This document shows, one piece after another, positions 13,301 to 27,019 of a stretch of DNA of 64,000 nt (position 1 is its first letter; every line of letters begins with the position of its first letter). The notes under the pieces are model-generated. The model ran no database searches and was not told the origin of the DNA. It was given only the letters and a program-made list of their open reading frames with translations. The translations under genes were made by a program, and so were the position numbers. This DNA comes from Sanguinoderma infundibulare (lineage: Eukaryota; Basidiomycota; Agaricomycetes; Polyporales; Polyporaceae), in the NCBI GenBank assembly GCA_032821775.1, contig JAVLRN010000004.1:868001-932000 (forward strand), read 5' to 3'.

Positions 13301-15023
13301 GTCTGGGAAGGACGTGCGTGCAGATGTCAGTGCAGACAGCTTGAAAGATATTGGGGCGTGTAGCCAAGGCGGACATTCTGCGAGGGTTTGACTAGGCATA
13401 AGTCATCTTCAGGTGGCGGGCCCTCCACGACACACGCCTCGAATGTACTGTACATCCGGTAGCCCGTTCAAATCCGACGGGATGCCTCCGCATACTGCAA
13501 GCGGCCCGGCCGATGTTATGCCCGCCTCATTCAAGTTGCACCGATTTGGCAGTCTCTGGCGCAAGACAAAGCCGGGCTCGCCCTATGGTACATAGAGCGA
13601 ACCGCGATACTAACACCGCGTCGCTGGGATGTCACACTGGCTCCTATCACGAGCACACTTTGAGCATGCCCCAGATTCTCCCGATACCCCGGGACCGGCT
13701 TGTGCTCAAGATGCCTTGACAGTTAAACAGCATCCGGTCATCCCGCGATGCGGCGCGCCGAACTGAAGATTCAGCGTACGTGGGCCCAGCGACCTCTCCG
13801 TCGACAGATGGAGAAGACAAGACAATGCCGCTGTCGTGCACATCCTGTGTCCACGACAGCGGCGGGCGGTATAGAAGTGGCAGAACCTTGCGGCGTCTCG
13901 GGATGACGTTAATCAATAGGCTCCGCTCTCCGAGTCCGGTGCCCAATCGCCTTGGAGAATTACCGTTGAAAATCTCCTCCTTCTACCCCCGTATGCTACT
14001 TAGGTTCTCCCCGGTGGAGTAGAAGAACGCTGCGAGAGCACTAATGGTGCATTCTGAGACGTCTATTTGCATCGTATCTTGACTTCGAGCGTGTATGTAG
14101 GTCATGCGGATCTCAAGCCCGTTCTTTGGGGCTGAGAATCACGCAATCCCCGGCCATTCTGTCCCTCCGGCCCCGCACGGACAGAAGCAACGCAAATCGC
14201 GCTCCTCCTCCCACGCAATGCCAAACGCAGCGCCGGCGCATCACCGTCTGATTCGAATCGACGAACCCTTCAATTATCAGAACGGAAGAACATTAGAAGT
14301 CGAGTCGAAGCACCTGTGGCGCCCCCTTATCACGCGTAGTAACAGACTTCTGTCCGCGGATGCACCATCCAGCGACGTGCAGGTTGGAACATTGCATATT
14401 GCATGCTGAACGTTGCTCTATTGAATAAATTCGGGGGCAGAGCGGCGCCTCGATGCGACTGTTTTAACGTGAGAGGGGTCCGAGCCGCCGGGGGTCTGCG
14501 GATCTGACAAAGAGTCCGCAGTAATAAGCATCCGCGACGGCGGAACAAGGACACATGTGTTTAATTAAACCTGACGTTCGACAGGATTGGGGCTGGTGTA
14601 GTCCACAGAACCTTGAAAGCCAGAAAGAGTTGTCGACCACGGCTGGCACAAAGCATCCTTGGTCGGCGGAGAAGGGGGTCTAGACTACTCCAGCGGGAAC
14701 ACGACATTGGATATAGAAGATTCGTACAAAAAACACATTTCAGGATTCGGGTTTCGTGACATGCGGAGAGAGAAGGAAGCGAGACACCGGCCAGTGCACC
14801 CCGGGAACCCTCGGTGGAGACATGTTGTACAATTTTAAACGTAAGGGGAAAGTGGGAGATGGTGATGAAGTGTATGTAGACCTCGTGTAATCGAATCGGA
14901 GACGGGTGTGCCAATGTAAGTTGACGTCGAGTAATAGGAAACTTGGAGACGGCGTCTCAGTCTATGTCGGCGTCGAATATCAGAAAACTTGGAGTCATCG
15001 CGCCATTTCACGGGCGGTTGTCG
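10301..15023. other. Gene-poor stretch, no supported gene
   Basis: 4.7 kb between the isopropylmalate synthase and the P450. Several open frames of 80-150 codons occur on both strands (for example 11504-11968 minus and 12489-12866 plus), but none gives a recognisable domain or a spliceable gene. I see no transposon ends or RNA genes. Confidence 0.5.
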
Positions 15024-17161
15024 TCACTGGTTGACCAGCGCAGCGGACGTGGCCGAGCGCGGCGAGATGTCGCACACGTACGGCTTCGGGATGCTGTTCC
15101 CCGAAAAGATGAAAATCAACATCGTCCTCGTCAAAGGTAACCAATGAATAAACGAACCTGATGAGATCCGCCCCCGTCTCCTCGACGGGCGGGACGGGGT
15201 TTCCGTTCGCGTCCTTCACGGGCGTGATGTTGAACACCGCGAGCACGCTCGCCGCGTACATCCAGAGCGACGCCTCAGCCAGGTACATACCCGGGCAGAT
15301 GCGGCGCCCGTATCCGAACACGGTCGGCGACGCGTCCTGCTCGCCAAGGCCGCCCTCGCTCACGGGGAGGAAGCGTTCCGGTTTGTACGAGAACGGATCC
15401 GAGTAGACCTCTTCGTCGTGCATCATGGCCCTGTGATGATCATGACGATGACTGTGAGCGACATGCCATAACCGAGGATGTGGGAAGGTGAGACGGACCA
15501 CAGGTTAGCCACCACGGTCGATCCTGAAAAAACGATCAGTATGTATCCAAGGAAAGACGTATGTCGCCGTGTGGCATACCTGCAGGGATGTCATAACCCT
15601 GGTACTCTCCGTCCTCCAATGCGCGATGGGGGAGGCCTGCATGTACTTTCGCATGAGAGTCGCAACACCAAGCATCGACCGATGAAAACCTACCGAGCGG
15701 CACGATGGTCCAGTACCTAATCGTCTCCTTGATGCACGCACTGAGGTACGGGAGGTTCGGCAAGTCCGTAAAGCTGGGCATACGGTCATTGCCCACGACC
15801 CTGTCGAGCTCCTCTTGCGCGCGTTTCTGCACATGCGGGTTCAAGCACATCAGGAGAATGATCATCGTGAGCCCGACTATCGTCTACAGCATGTACGTCA
15901 ATATTCCAAACAACTCGCGAGTGGAAGAACGACGATGAGAGGACGCACCGTGTCCGACCCGCCGGTGTAGAAGCTCACGGCGCTCCACATGATCTCCTCC
16001 TCGGTGCGGCTGTTCGCGTCTGGCTTTCCGAATATGCTCCGAAGGCACGAGGCTACGTACGAATCGGGCGCGTCGCCCGTTTCCTGCATTTCCGAATCTT
16101 CACATCAGCCTGAGAGCGGCAAACGATTCGTGGGACGGGGTTAGGTTCACGCACAAGGTCGTTCTTGACCACGTTAAAAGGCACCCTAGCGAGGTCCTCC
16201 AGTTCGTCGCGCCACACGGGAATGAACCCAAAGCCGGGGAACCAAGACGGAATGTGCCGCACTGTAAAAACCAAGCCAGAACTCATAATTAGTACATGAG
16301 TGTACCACAGAGAAGATGAACATACAGATAGGGAAGAGGTCCAGCAAAGAGTTGTACGGCTTCGCAATCGTGCCGAACTGCTCGTGCACCCGTTCCGCGT
16401 AGTCGACGTAATCGTCTCCCCTGACCTCGAGGTCATGCCCGTAAGATATGTCCACGATGGACTTGCCCACCACGGCGCGGATGTGCTTCAGGAAGTCCTG
16501 TGGGGTGTCGAGGAAGAGCCGGACGAGCGCGTGCGCGGACTGCTCTTGCAGAGGCCGGTAGTCGCGCACGGCGCTCGAGTTGAGCGACTTGGCCATGAGA
16601 CGCCGCATCCTGCGGTGTTGGGCTCCCCCGGTGTTCAGAGCGACGGCGCGGTTCCAGCCGATGCTGCGAATGCGCAGTTAGCAAGCGGATCGACGGAAGG
16701 CCTCGACGCCGTCACGGGTATACCCGTGTCCGACCCAAGCCTAAGTATGTGCAAACAATAGGTGCACGTACAGATCTGAAGCGGTGAACATGTTCTTCGG
16801 CCTGTCTGCGTACGTGTTGATGTTCTTGTCCATAATCTCCGATGCTACCCGCTGCGAGTTGATCACGAAGACCCGTTCACCCAAAAAGTTGAGATGGAAA
16901 AGGGGTCCTACGAAGTATCAAGTATGGTCGACGATTAGAGTCGGAGTCGTAGATGGCGACGCCGGCGCAAGAGCACGTACCGTACTCCTTTCCCCAGCGG
17001 CCATACTGGAGCCATTGGGGATCCTTCGTGAGCTGGAAGACGTTCCCGATCAGGGGCAGCCCCTTGGGCCCGGGGGGCAGCCTCCAGCGCTTGCGGGTCA
17101 GGTAAACCGCGGAGAAGTAGAGGACGGTGAAGAGGACGACGACAGCGTCCAGGCCTTTCAT
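15024..17161 (-). CDS. Cytochrome P450 monooxygenase (microsomal, fungal)
   Basis: Ten exons with every junction in phase: 16981-17161, 16772-16907, 16326-16663, 16155-16261, 15949-16083, 15694-15883, 15580-15636, 15499-15523, 15158-15430 and 15024-15093, giving 503 aa. Residues 1-20 form a membrane anchor, followed by the proline-rich hinge RLPPGPKGLPLIGN. The I-helix oxygen-binding motif is TGGSDT, the K-helix ExxR is KETIR, the PERF-type motif is YKPERF, and the heme loop is FGYGRRICPG with the cysteine thiolate. The N-terminal layout resembles the O-methylsterigmatocystin oxidoreductase-like group common in mushrooms. The substrate cannot be told from sequence. One exon is only 25 nt. It lies about 1 kb from the MFS gene on the same strand. 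Intact and probably functional. Confidence 0.95.
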
Positions 17162-18211
17162 GACTCAAGAACAGACGAGGGCGGGACGAAGGCAAGGAAC
17201 GGGAACGTCGGCGGTTTTGTGAATGGGTGAGAAGGCGGTTGTGGCGGAGAGCTGGGCAGGAGGGACATCGATAAATTATGGACGCGAGGGGCCTCGCGTA
17301 GGGCGGACTCGCGAGGAGCGGCTGGGGTGAGGGCGAGGCACTGCTAGCACGAATTGCCAATCGGCCTGTCGTTCGGAAGCGCCTAGGATCACCGTGGCGA
17401 GAAGAAGCGTTCAATGTCAAATCCATTCAGAACGCAGCAGCTTCCGCTCGGTGACCCCGATCAGTCATGTATGACTCAGGGCGGACGGAGCGATAAGTAA
17501 ACCTGTGGGAAGCCACCGGCGGACATCAGCGTTCGGTGAAAGCGAAGACGCAGAAAATGCCGTAGGAGGAGCCCCGCAGACATACCGAGATGCTATCGAC
17601 GTGCGTATCGCCCAAAAGCACATAATTGACCCAGGAGTGTCCTCTATCGACGTCTGAGGCCGTTCGCATCCTATTGGCGTGCTCCATCCGACAAGGCCGG
17701 GCCCTGGGCCCCACGCATCATCACGATCGGCGACATATGTACGTCGGCGCGTTATGTACGTCCACCGCTTTGGGCAGCAGACCCGCTGTAACGCCATGCG
17801 CGATAAGAGCAATATGAAGGTTCAGCACGACTTTTGATGCAAACGGGAACACGTCTTCTCAGATCCTCGTCCTGTCAAGGTGTGGGAAGGGCGTCCCTTC
17901 TTCACTTAATCGCGTAGCAAGCGACAGACGCAGATCGTACCAATCTGGAGTCCTTGATGCCGTGAGGGTGGCCGTGGTAGAGAGATGGGGAGCAAATGTC
18001 GCCAGCAAGACAGGAGATGACGAGTCGGAGGTCGGAGCTCGAGGCTCCAGCAGTCGACGTGGTGTAAGGATACAAGTGCTGCGGCGCCTAACCTCGTGCA
18101 GACCGAATATGGATGTACTGATTATCTAGATAAACAAGAGCGCCGAGATACGCGCCTTGCTGTACTGTAACTGATGGGAACACCGAGACACTAGTCTCTG
18201 TAACAAACGTC
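17162..18211. other. Intergenic, no supported gene
   Basis: About 1.05 kb between the start of the P450 and the 3' end of the MFS gene, both on minus. It should contain the P450 promoter and the MFS 3' UTR. No additional gene, RNA or repeat was recognised. Confidence 0.5.
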
Positions 18212-20595
18212 CTACACCCACTGCGATCCCTTCGCCTTGGCCACCATTGCCCGCGATACTACCAGCAGCGCGCATCCGAACAGCACCATCACCTGTAGTC
18301 ACAGTCGCGCGTTCAACAACTCGTGGGGTCCACACGAAGCAAGAGATAACCAAGGAACGTACGGCATTGAACACGATCGCACGGCTCCAGAAATAGTCCG
18401 GCGCATGCAGCAGCGCGCCCGATATCGGGTTCCCGGTCAGGAGGGCGAAGCTGAAGAGGAAGAGCGCGAGCCCGATCCGGATCCTGTATTCGCATGCGCG
18501 GGCAAAGAGAGAAGCCGGAGCGCCTTGGCGTCAGGACCGCGCAGAAGCAGAAGCCGAAACACAAACAGTGAAGTGGGGCCTGAGAGAAGACGCACCCTAC
18601 TTCGTCGACGCTTTTGGCGAACACGGTCAGCATTGGCGCCGTCATCGAGAGGACTGTGAAGAGCGGGCGGCGCGTTCGCCGTGAGTCCCAGACGCGCGTA
18701 GGGTGGAGCGAAGACTAAGGGACACGTACAGCACCCGGAGAAGAACCCATACAGGATGGCGAACGCGATGAGGGCGCCCACGCTTGTCGCCCCCAGCATG
18801 GCGAACATCAAGAAGCCCGCGACTGTGGTCATTGGGACGATCACTGTGCACCGAAAGATTTCCGCATCAGCCATGTTTCTGTCACAGAAAAGGGTGAGGG
18901 TGAGGTACGACGTACCGTTGAAACGGCCGTAATAGTCCGCGGCGAAGTTGGGCAGCGTGCGACCGAAGAGAGAGGCCGCGTTGAGAATAGGTATCTGACG
19001 CAGGTTTCAGCGTCGCGAGAGGCGCTGAGGACGCCATAGGGGACATACCACGTAGAGGGCGAAGTTCTGAGGAATGCCATGGAGGATGGCGAAGAGCTGC
19101 AAGTAGAAGACTATGTGGTACGATCGCCTTGTGAATACTTGATGATGGAATGGACAGGCGAGCAGCACGCACATGGGAAGAACAATCCCCAAAGGACGAA
19201 GAACGTCCTACAAAAACCGACGGTCAGCATTCATAGGCCCATTAGCATTGCTAAAGAAGAATGTCAATATAGACGCACCCGGCTACACAAACCATGTACG
19301 GTACATCAGCAAACAGCGGCCACACCACGACCGGCGGCGCGTCAGGCCGCTCTCTCCGGCTCGGGAGCCGCGGCTTCATGAAGAAATTCGCGAGCAACAA
19401 AAGCACTACCGAGATGAATCCACACGTCCTTGGATGCGTCGCTCGGCATCAGCAAACACGCGCCAAGGCAAACAATACAAAAAACCACACACACACCGGA
19501 CTGCCCACGGAAAGCCCGCCGAGTCCGCAAAGAGGTGGTTGAGCATGATCGGCCAAATCACGCCACCCAAAGATGCACCTTGCCGAGTTCGACGCGAATG
19601 GAGCGGGTCAGATAATATTCCGAGCTGGGACTATGCGGGACTCACCTGCGATCACGAAGCCCATCGACAGCGAACGCCGCCTCTGGAAATAATGGGACAC
19701 AATCGAGATGGCGGGCAGGAATATCACGCCCATGCCCAAGCCGATCCCGAACCCCTGTGACAGGAATGTCTGGTAGTATTGGTGCGGTTTCGTCAACGAC
19801 AGCATGAACACCCTGTCCAAGATTCCACAAGTTCGACGCCACAGCGTCAGTCAGTCAGATAACATCCCCACTACGGCATACTACGCAAGCAGGTGGGTGG
19901 CAAGTGCGGACGTACGAGAACAGGTAGATGAGTGACCCCGCGGCCATCAAGTGCCGGAAAAAGCCCTCATCGTACAGGCGACCCGACGGGAGCGCGACGG
20001 CGAAGAGGAGGAAGAGCTGGAACGAGCCTATCCAGCTCACTTGCGACGGGCTGTGTTCCGAAAGCGAAACGCGCTATGTACAGGTCGAAGAGGACATGAT
20101 GCCAAGAGTGAGCGTACGTTCTCTCCGATCGAAAAACGAAAACATGGGCTTGGCGTACGCACGGTGTAATAGTCCTGGAAGACCCCAAACGACTGTATGA
20201 TCCCGAACGTGCACATGACCACCATCGACCTAGCATGCCGGGCATAACACGGTCAGTAAGCGAACGGAGGGAGGAACGTGTTGTTCCTGTATGTAGTGCG
20301 TCGTGTCGCGTCTTTGTTTGGAGGAGTTGCGAGATTCTGATGGGGAACGACACGAGGCTGCGGACTTGCCAAGAGCAACAAGTACGTACCCTCCGGCGAC
20401 GGTGAGCCATCCTCTCAGCCCACCCTCTGGAAACGTCGTCATCGCCGATATCGATGGCGGCAGCGGGTCGCCCTCGGACTTCGGCTCGTTCGCGGTCTCG
20501 AACGACGCCACCGTTGTCACCGTCCGCTTCGTTTCCTCCGCGACCGACGGGGTGGCCGTCCCGCTCTGTGCCTCGAGACACAAAGAGCCCGCCAT
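18212..20595 (-). CDS. MFS transporter, fungal monocarboxylate-permease type
   Basis: Predicted 12-TM plasma-membrane permease of the MCT-like major facilitator group (Mch/riboflavin-transporter relatives). Thirteen exons, all phases closing: 20390-20595, 20163-20229, 19916-20073, 19646-19812, 19497-19578, 19279-19428, 19173-19207, 19049-19110, 18916-18994, 18730-18843, 18596-18653, 18363-18483 and 18212-18292, giving 459 aa. A hydrophilic head of about 50 residues precedes the family signature PEGGLRGWLTVAGG, then FGIIQSFGVFQDYYT and SPSQVSWIGSFQLFLLF. The loop HYFQRRRSLSMGFVIAG matches the MCT family's conserved loop, and GNPISGALL near the C-terminus is also a family hallmark. Substrate unknown. 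One intron is 160 nt and the others are 54-112 nt. No damage seen. Confidence 0.93.
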
Positions 20596-21564
20596 GCTGA
20601 GTGCGTTTGAGTGGAAGGAGTCTTGGGTTGTGCAGTAAGAGTAGGAGCTGTAGTACTAGTGGCTGGAGAGCTCGGATGCGGGTAGCTGGCGGAGACCGGA
20701 GTGGGCCCCGTCGTAAATCGGGCGGCAGAGGAAGCATCGGCCATGCTGGAACATTGGAAGTTCGCCCCAGCCTGGCCGGCCGCCCTGAAGGGCCCCTGTG
20801 TGTGTGTGAATCGGATGCAAACTTCTCAAGTTCCGGCTGCAATGGGCGTATGTCGGACGAGCGCGGGAACGAGCAGACGTCCGGCGAGTATGACCATGGC
20901 CCAACACGATCTACGGTTTATGTCAGACAAAACGGTGCGCGCCGTGCTTCGCGGAGATATGATTCAAGGATTGGCTGGCGTCCCTCGCCAGAACCCTCGG
21001 CTATCAAAGTAAACAACGACGAGAATTGAATACATGAGGCTCGGGCCGGGAGCTGGCTTCCTCGCAGCACTCCCATCATCTCACCTTGCGTCAGGGTCGC
21101 TGATATCATGATACTGGACCCCACCCCCGAACTGTCTTACCTCCTCCCGCGCACCCCTTCTACTATGACATTGTCACCGTTCGATCGATAGCTCGATAGC
21201 TCTCATTGTCTTCGGACGTCCCACCTTCAAAAACATGACGCGGCACGTCTGCCGTTCCATTTCGGCATACCGCACGTCCATGCCGTGTGCACCGCCCGCT
21301 TGCGATGGCCCATGCGGACCTCCACTTCTTCCTGAAGAGCCGCTGGTGCCCGGAATAGTGTCACCCTGGAACCTTGTCTCCAATGAATCCTCGGCCTATC
21401 CAACGACTCGCATTTTCGAGCTGTCCAGTCTCTCATTGCGGACACTGGCAGGAGATGTGTGTGCCTCCTCCGAAACGCAAACCGCGTGGCAGCCGCGCGC
21501 ACTGCTGGCCTGGGCTGCTCGGCTACGTATGCAGTATACTGACAGCCCCTTACCAGCATCTGCT

Positions 21565-21622
21565 TAACGCCACCACGGCATGAACGCCACCACGACAATG
21601 CCACATCCCTGTGGTGGCGTTA
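21565..21622. repeat. Perfect 12-bp inverted repeat (hairpin)
   Basis: TAACGCCACCAC at 21565-21576 pairs perfectly with GTGGTGGCGTTA at 21611-21622. A further direct copy of the left arm (aacgccaccac) lies between them near 21583. It could be a short regulatory hairpin or a fragment of a terminal-inverted-repeat element. Confidence 0.6.
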
Positions 21623-23989
21623 GAAGCTCTCGTCACATCTCGTCGGAGGCGAGTAAGGTTTGACAGGTGCACCGGCGGCGCCCCGCGTCTATCCAACGAA
21701 ACCTCTCTTACGTGTGTGCCCGACGCAGCCGCGAATTGCGCCACGGACGGCCATGTCCATACCAATCGAAATTGGACAACGCACTATGTAAAGCGACGTC
21801 CGGTGAGTTGAAAATAGAGCCCACCAAGTGCACAAGGCCGGCGTTCTGTGCATGCGTCCTGGTCTGCGAACCAGATCGGAGACGCACCTTCACCTGTACA
21901 CATGCATCCTGTTAACCTCCGTTAATGACCGTGAGCGTCCGAGGCCTTCGGACTCCGCGTCATTCCACCTCCGTCGCAAGTTCAGTAGTTCGCCCATCGG
22001 GTCTCCGTATGGTCGCCGAGATGTTCATTTAGGTAATCGGGACGATAACATCGTGCTCCGTGGGTATCACGACATTCATGAATCTTGACAAGGGGGCCCG
22101 CGGAGGTTCGAAGTCGATCGTCCTCTAAGTCCACCGCCGAGAAGGACATATTTACTTTCTTAGAACAATCTGAGCGAGCACAGTGAGTATAGGTGATGCG
22201 ACGAGCATTAAGTACACTTATGCTGCTATCTCGGTCTGTGACGACAACTCCATAATACAAACGCAGGACTTCCCAGAGAGGACTGGGTCGAAGTATCGCA
22301 GCCTGATCGCGATGGTGACCTACTCCCGTGTGGTGCACGACCGTCCGATGTCGGAAATCGCTCGGGGAGCACCTCGCAAAACCGCTTACGTGCGCTTTGC
22401 GATATGGCTCGCAAACTATATCACTGTGGGCGGCGGTTAGTCTCGTTCGAGGGAAGGTAGATGCCACGAAGGGGACTGTAAGTTAATATATTAGCACATG
22501 CTGAGAAGGCGTCCACAATAGAGGTCGAGACTCACCTGCCGCGGTTTTGTGTCGTACCGTGTGCACCATCCTCACCGCGAGCCGAGGTAACATGTCTCGA
22601 GCTGTGAAGATGGTCCGCGTATGGAAGACGCCCATCACTCTCCCGGTCACCTTTAAGAGGTCGATCGCTTCTCAACCTTGCTGTACGTCGTGCATCTGGG
22701 TATACGCCACAGATCGGGGACCGTCTATTACACAAATCGATCCCCGGCTCAAGATCTGTCAAGGGCCAAGGCATCCAAAGACTTTGATGATAGGGAGGGG
22801 GCCTTCATCGAGCGCGCCACGCCACAGTCGTGCAGTAAGACAATCCAACGCCGACGAGACGGTGGCGGTTCACATCGACTGTTCTGACGCTCCAGAATCG
22901 AGATGATCTTGTGGGACCTTAGAAATCCTACAATGAGTTCCACCATAGTACCGGCCACCCGAGATACGTACCCCTGATCCACAATCGAAGACGACGGGAT
23001 CTAAGTCGTCGAGTCACTTTCCCCATGCGGAATTCCAGCCGTCAGTCGAGCGCCGCGACCGTGTCGTCCAAAACTGTGAGAGCGAGAGGGTGAGGAGAGG
23101 CACCACGTAGGCAGCGCCTTGGAACACTGAGAGGTCAGATTACGGCTGACTTTACTGTCGAATGCGGGCCGCTGCGCGATCGACTTTGCTTGTCTGGTAC
23201 AGTCCAAAATCAGAGCCAGTCAGCCCCCGAGTGGTATCCCAGCGAAATAAAGCCTCGAAGTACGTACCTCTCCTCCAATCATCCACCGAGCTGACCTCGC
23301 ACCATGACAACACTAGCAATAAGGGCCAACGCCACAGTTCAGGCACGCCAGTCCCAATGTGCGAATCACCGCGGGGAAGGTCTTCTTGCGCTGGTACGTC
23401 CATCCGACACTGGCTGGATCTTTGACCATAAGCAGATACCTGGTGTCCAGCGTCAGACAATCACTCCGCGTGAACAAAAACGATGTCTACCGAGCCACTT
23501 TCACTCCGGGAAGGATCGCTCAGCAGATCGGCCGTAGCTCTTCGCTAACGACAATCGATGGCGCATCCAAGCATGTCTCCGAGCCACAGCAGGAAGAGCT
23601 TGAGAGAGCCAGTTGGCGTACTTCGATGAGGAACAGCGGTTGCCCAAGGAAGCCGATAACCGGGAAATGCGCAGAATACACAAGACGCACTAGCGACGCC
23701 AAGTTGAGAATGTGACGAGGTGGGAGGAGGGTCAAGGCTCAAGAAGAGTGCGAGCTGTGGACCGGGGTCCACCTAACGACCTCACCAGCCCCGACAATGC
23801 CCTCTTCCTCTCCGCCGCCTTCCTCCATGACCTCGCCTCGGGGCTACACTAGCAGCGTTTCCTCAACATCCGCCCCCGCGTCGCGCGAAAATCAAGAACC
23901 ATCGTACCCAAGGCCCGCCATCACATTACAACAGACAGATTCGAGATGTTATCCTGCGATGGACGACGGGTCAGCTCGGGCGCCCTTCT

Positions 23990-24810
23990 GAAGCATGAAA
24001 AGGCCACTCACCACAGTGTATACACACGGTCCGACGTCTTGACAAATGCTCCGGGCCACTCGACCGCAGAGAAGTGACCAACAGAAATGAAAGCGAGTGC
24101 CGCGAGGATAAGGTCGTTTGCGTGAGCAAGGGGGGCTTGAATCGCCAGTCTGCGATACAAGCGGCGGTTGCGATTGTATGCGGTCTTGGGTACATGCACC
24201 TAGAGTAGACAGGACGGGGATCGTGGTGGATCGTTGAGGCAGAGGACAGAAGCGAGTTCCCTGCAGGGTCGGATGCCATAAGCGAGCCAGCGCAGGTGGC
24301 GTGGGTGAAGAAGAAGCACACAGATCACCCGATGACGACATCGCGTCTGCAAGAAGTCGACGGGAAGCGGGAGAGCACTGCACGTAAGTATGCAGCATAC
24401 CAGAAGCCAACGACAGTGTGGATAACCACGAGCAGCGAGTACTCCAGAAAAAAAGAGACGGTATGTGTCTTATAGGGGTCTAGAGCACCAGTCGAACTTG
24501 CAGAGCACACTGTACGCACGGAACATCTAAGCAATCGTCTCATCCCGCTTGAGCACAGCGCGACTCACCTTCGTCCATGCCAGAAAGAAAGCATACACCG
24601 CAGATGCCCTCTCTCAAACTTCACCACTCCGAGCCACTCCCACACGGCGACCTCGAGCAGCCCGATGCTGCGATAAACCTCCGATCTGGACGCGATAGGA
24701 TTCACCACACCATTTTTCCGAGTCGAGCATCCAAGCAGCAGCGACAGCACAGAGAACAGGGCCAGGCGGACAAGGGGGACGGAACAAGACTATGGCGAGG
24801 CACAACTCGG
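23990..24810 (-). CDS. Possible small polytopic membrane protein, unresolved
   Basis: Minus-strand reading gives three hydrophobic stretches separated by GT...AG-like gaps. One lies around 24590-24790 (a hydrophobic start, then SEVYRSIGLLEVAVWEWLG), one around 24370-24480 (VSFFLEYSLLVVIHTVVGFW) and one around 24000-24120 (ANDLILAALAFISVGHFSA). The arrangement suggests a protein with about four membrane segments, possibly MARVEL-like, but I could not close the exon phases. It could equally be a relic. Treat as a pointer only. Confidence 0.25.
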
Positions 24811-26139
24811 CAGCCGCGTATTTTAAAGTTGCGCCACAAAATCACGTGTTGTATTAGAAGTGCTTGGCCACATTGTCGAAGTGAAAAACAAAGTAACGCG
24901 AAGTGCGCCGTAAAGCCTCGTAAGGCCCTCGAGCAGCGTCTGAGTGCTCTCAGGGCACTCCCGCGACCATATCCGGGCTATCTGACAGTCAACACAGCGT
25001 GGTGTCTCGTGGAGAGGAGAGGGCATGAAAGGCACAGCGGCACGAGCACGGGGCGGATCAGAGGGCCACCGAAGTCCACAACGTGGGGCTCGTCCAGAAG
25101 GCAATCCTGCACTGCGTTGTGCATGAGCGTTTGAGATGTGAAGAGAAAGGGGCGAGGAGGAGACTTACGATCCGCCGGGACATCGCGAAAGTGGCTAGGT
25201 GATTCCGGGAAACGATGATGAGGTGCGTTTTCTCGTGAGGAGCGACCGTCTCCTGTACTTCGACGGCGTGCTTTTGGTGGGTATCCTGTGCTCTGGATCG
25301 AACGCTGGTCCTGCGTCGAGTGACGACATCCGTGGGACGGGCACAGAATGCTGCTGCTCGCTGGAGATCATGTAGCGAATGAAGCTAGCGGTGGGCATAA
25401 CCGGGTGTCAGGGACGCGAAACAGTTGTTGTTAAACCCGAAACATACCTGCAGAATGTAGTGCCTGACGTACTTCATTCCGTACTCAAGGGAATCTCTGC
25501 TCAAGACACCCTTGACCTGGGGATCCCGTCGTGGATTCCGTGGAGAGTCGGAGAAGCCAAAAATGTCGAAGATAACTGACACTCGTACCTATACACCGTC
25601 CGTGATCTCTGACCACGACGGATCACATCCCTCGCCTTGAAGAACCGTCGCGCGCCTGGGGGGCGGAGTCAGCTGGATCAAGAGCTGATAGCAATTGTTG
25701 GAAGGCGTGTTTAGAATGAGAGTGCGCACGGACCCCAAGACGAGGCACCACTTGCACGGCGAGTACGATGACAAGGCCTTTTGACATTCAGCTGAGCAGT
25801 GAGCACTCAAGGCTAGATCAGAGGCAGAGACTCGGCCCACTCATGATGAGCCTCGAAGTCGGAGTCGAGCGATACCGTGCGGTCGATGGTCGTCATCGTT
25901 ACGTAAGCCTACGGACCGATGTTCCGCAAATGGCCCCTTGCGCGTTTCCAACTCGGAATGCTTGACTCGTTCTTTCTTGTTCCTCTTTCTTCGTCGGCAT
26001 TTCGTTGCACCCAGCATGTCTCTCGAGTGCGCATCGACATAGTCAGTAATTGGCGACGCTTTGCATGAGCGGAGCAGATCATCCATCATGGGCCCCCGGA
26101 GCCTCTGGGAGTATCCCCGTCTCCTCTGTAGTTACTCGT

Positions 26140-26439
26140 GGGGCATCAGAGTTCTCAACTCATCTACGGCGGTCTAGATGTACGTGGACACGATCAGCTC
26201 CCATATTCGCTTGCATTTTCTTCTATGGACTCACTAAGCTCACTATCTACTTATTCCTTGGTGCGTCCAACCCTACCGCGCATCCTGCGGCATGCCGTGC
26301 TGACGTCGAATATCACCAGAGCGGGTATACATAGTCTTTCCCATCAATCCAACAAAAGGCTGGTTACACTGCAAAGTGTATCTCATGTTCTTGTTCTTCA
26401 TCATTGCCTACCCTGGCGTGTGGGTCAATTTGCTTCTAA
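26140..26439 (+). pseudogene. Fragment of a basidiomycete multi-pass (7TM-type) membrane protein
   Basis: Two consecutive exons join in phase across an intron at 26261-26319. The first ends with the membrane segment ACIFFYGLTKLTIYLFL and the second (26320-26439) begins ERVYIVFPINPTKGW and continues into another segment, LMFLFFIIAYPGVWVNLLL. The FYGLTK...YLFLER pattern is typical of an uncharacterised mushroom 7TM family. I could not find the N-terminal segments or the later ones after 26440, so this is a partial or decayed gene. It is the first of several membrane-protein genes in this stretch. Confidence 0.55.
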
Positions 26440-27019
26440 GTGCGTTCATACGGCTACAGCTATCAATACAGTATATGCTCATCATGCTGTTCCGCGCATG
26501 ACAGTACAAAACTCCCGAAAGTTGTCGCCGAGCCCAATATGTACGAATAGCACGCTCGACGTTTCGGAGAACGCCAAGTGCCATCGCGACTCAGCGGACT
26601 GCCTGTTCGTCGTCTCGAGCTCGCGCCTCAAGATATTCCACTGACCCGAACTAGCGCTCTCTGCCTGGACGGCACAGAGCGCGGGCGAAAGGCGTGCGTT
26701 TCAAGACGATCAACGCAAAGGAGCCGTCGGCTCATCCACCTCGACAACTAGTTCCTTTTGGTCCCCTGCAGTAGGGCAACGTCGCCGGGCATCCTGTTTC
26801 CTCACCACGCAGGCGGGACAGGTGGTTGCGTGCAAACTCGCGAGGGTCCGAGCTTCGCCATTGGCAGTGTGCGCGCTGGGGACGTGTGCTCCTCTCCCGT
26901 GGGCCGTGAACTCCACGTCAGCAAACCGGACGCGCGAGGACCTCTGTTGCGCAACCTCGGCTGAGCCGTGGACGTACATATGCAGCCCTCGTCTTCGGCG
27001 CTGCGATCATCGCACTCCG

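Larger units (their letters stand above)
20596..26100. other. Gene-poor stretch with weak, unresolved coding signals
   Basis: About 5.5 kb upstream of the MFS gene. Apart from the short hairpin near 21565 and a possible membrane-protein gene near 24000-24810 (listed separately), no coding region can be supported. Translations on minus between 22000 and 23700 contain hydrophobic pieces interrupted by stops and may be very old relics. Confidence 0.45.

Noticed and set aside
22000..23800. Possible second MCT-type MFS transporter on minus
   Set aside because: A few hydrophobic pieces resemble the transporter at 18212-20595, but no exon pair joins in phase and no family signature survives.
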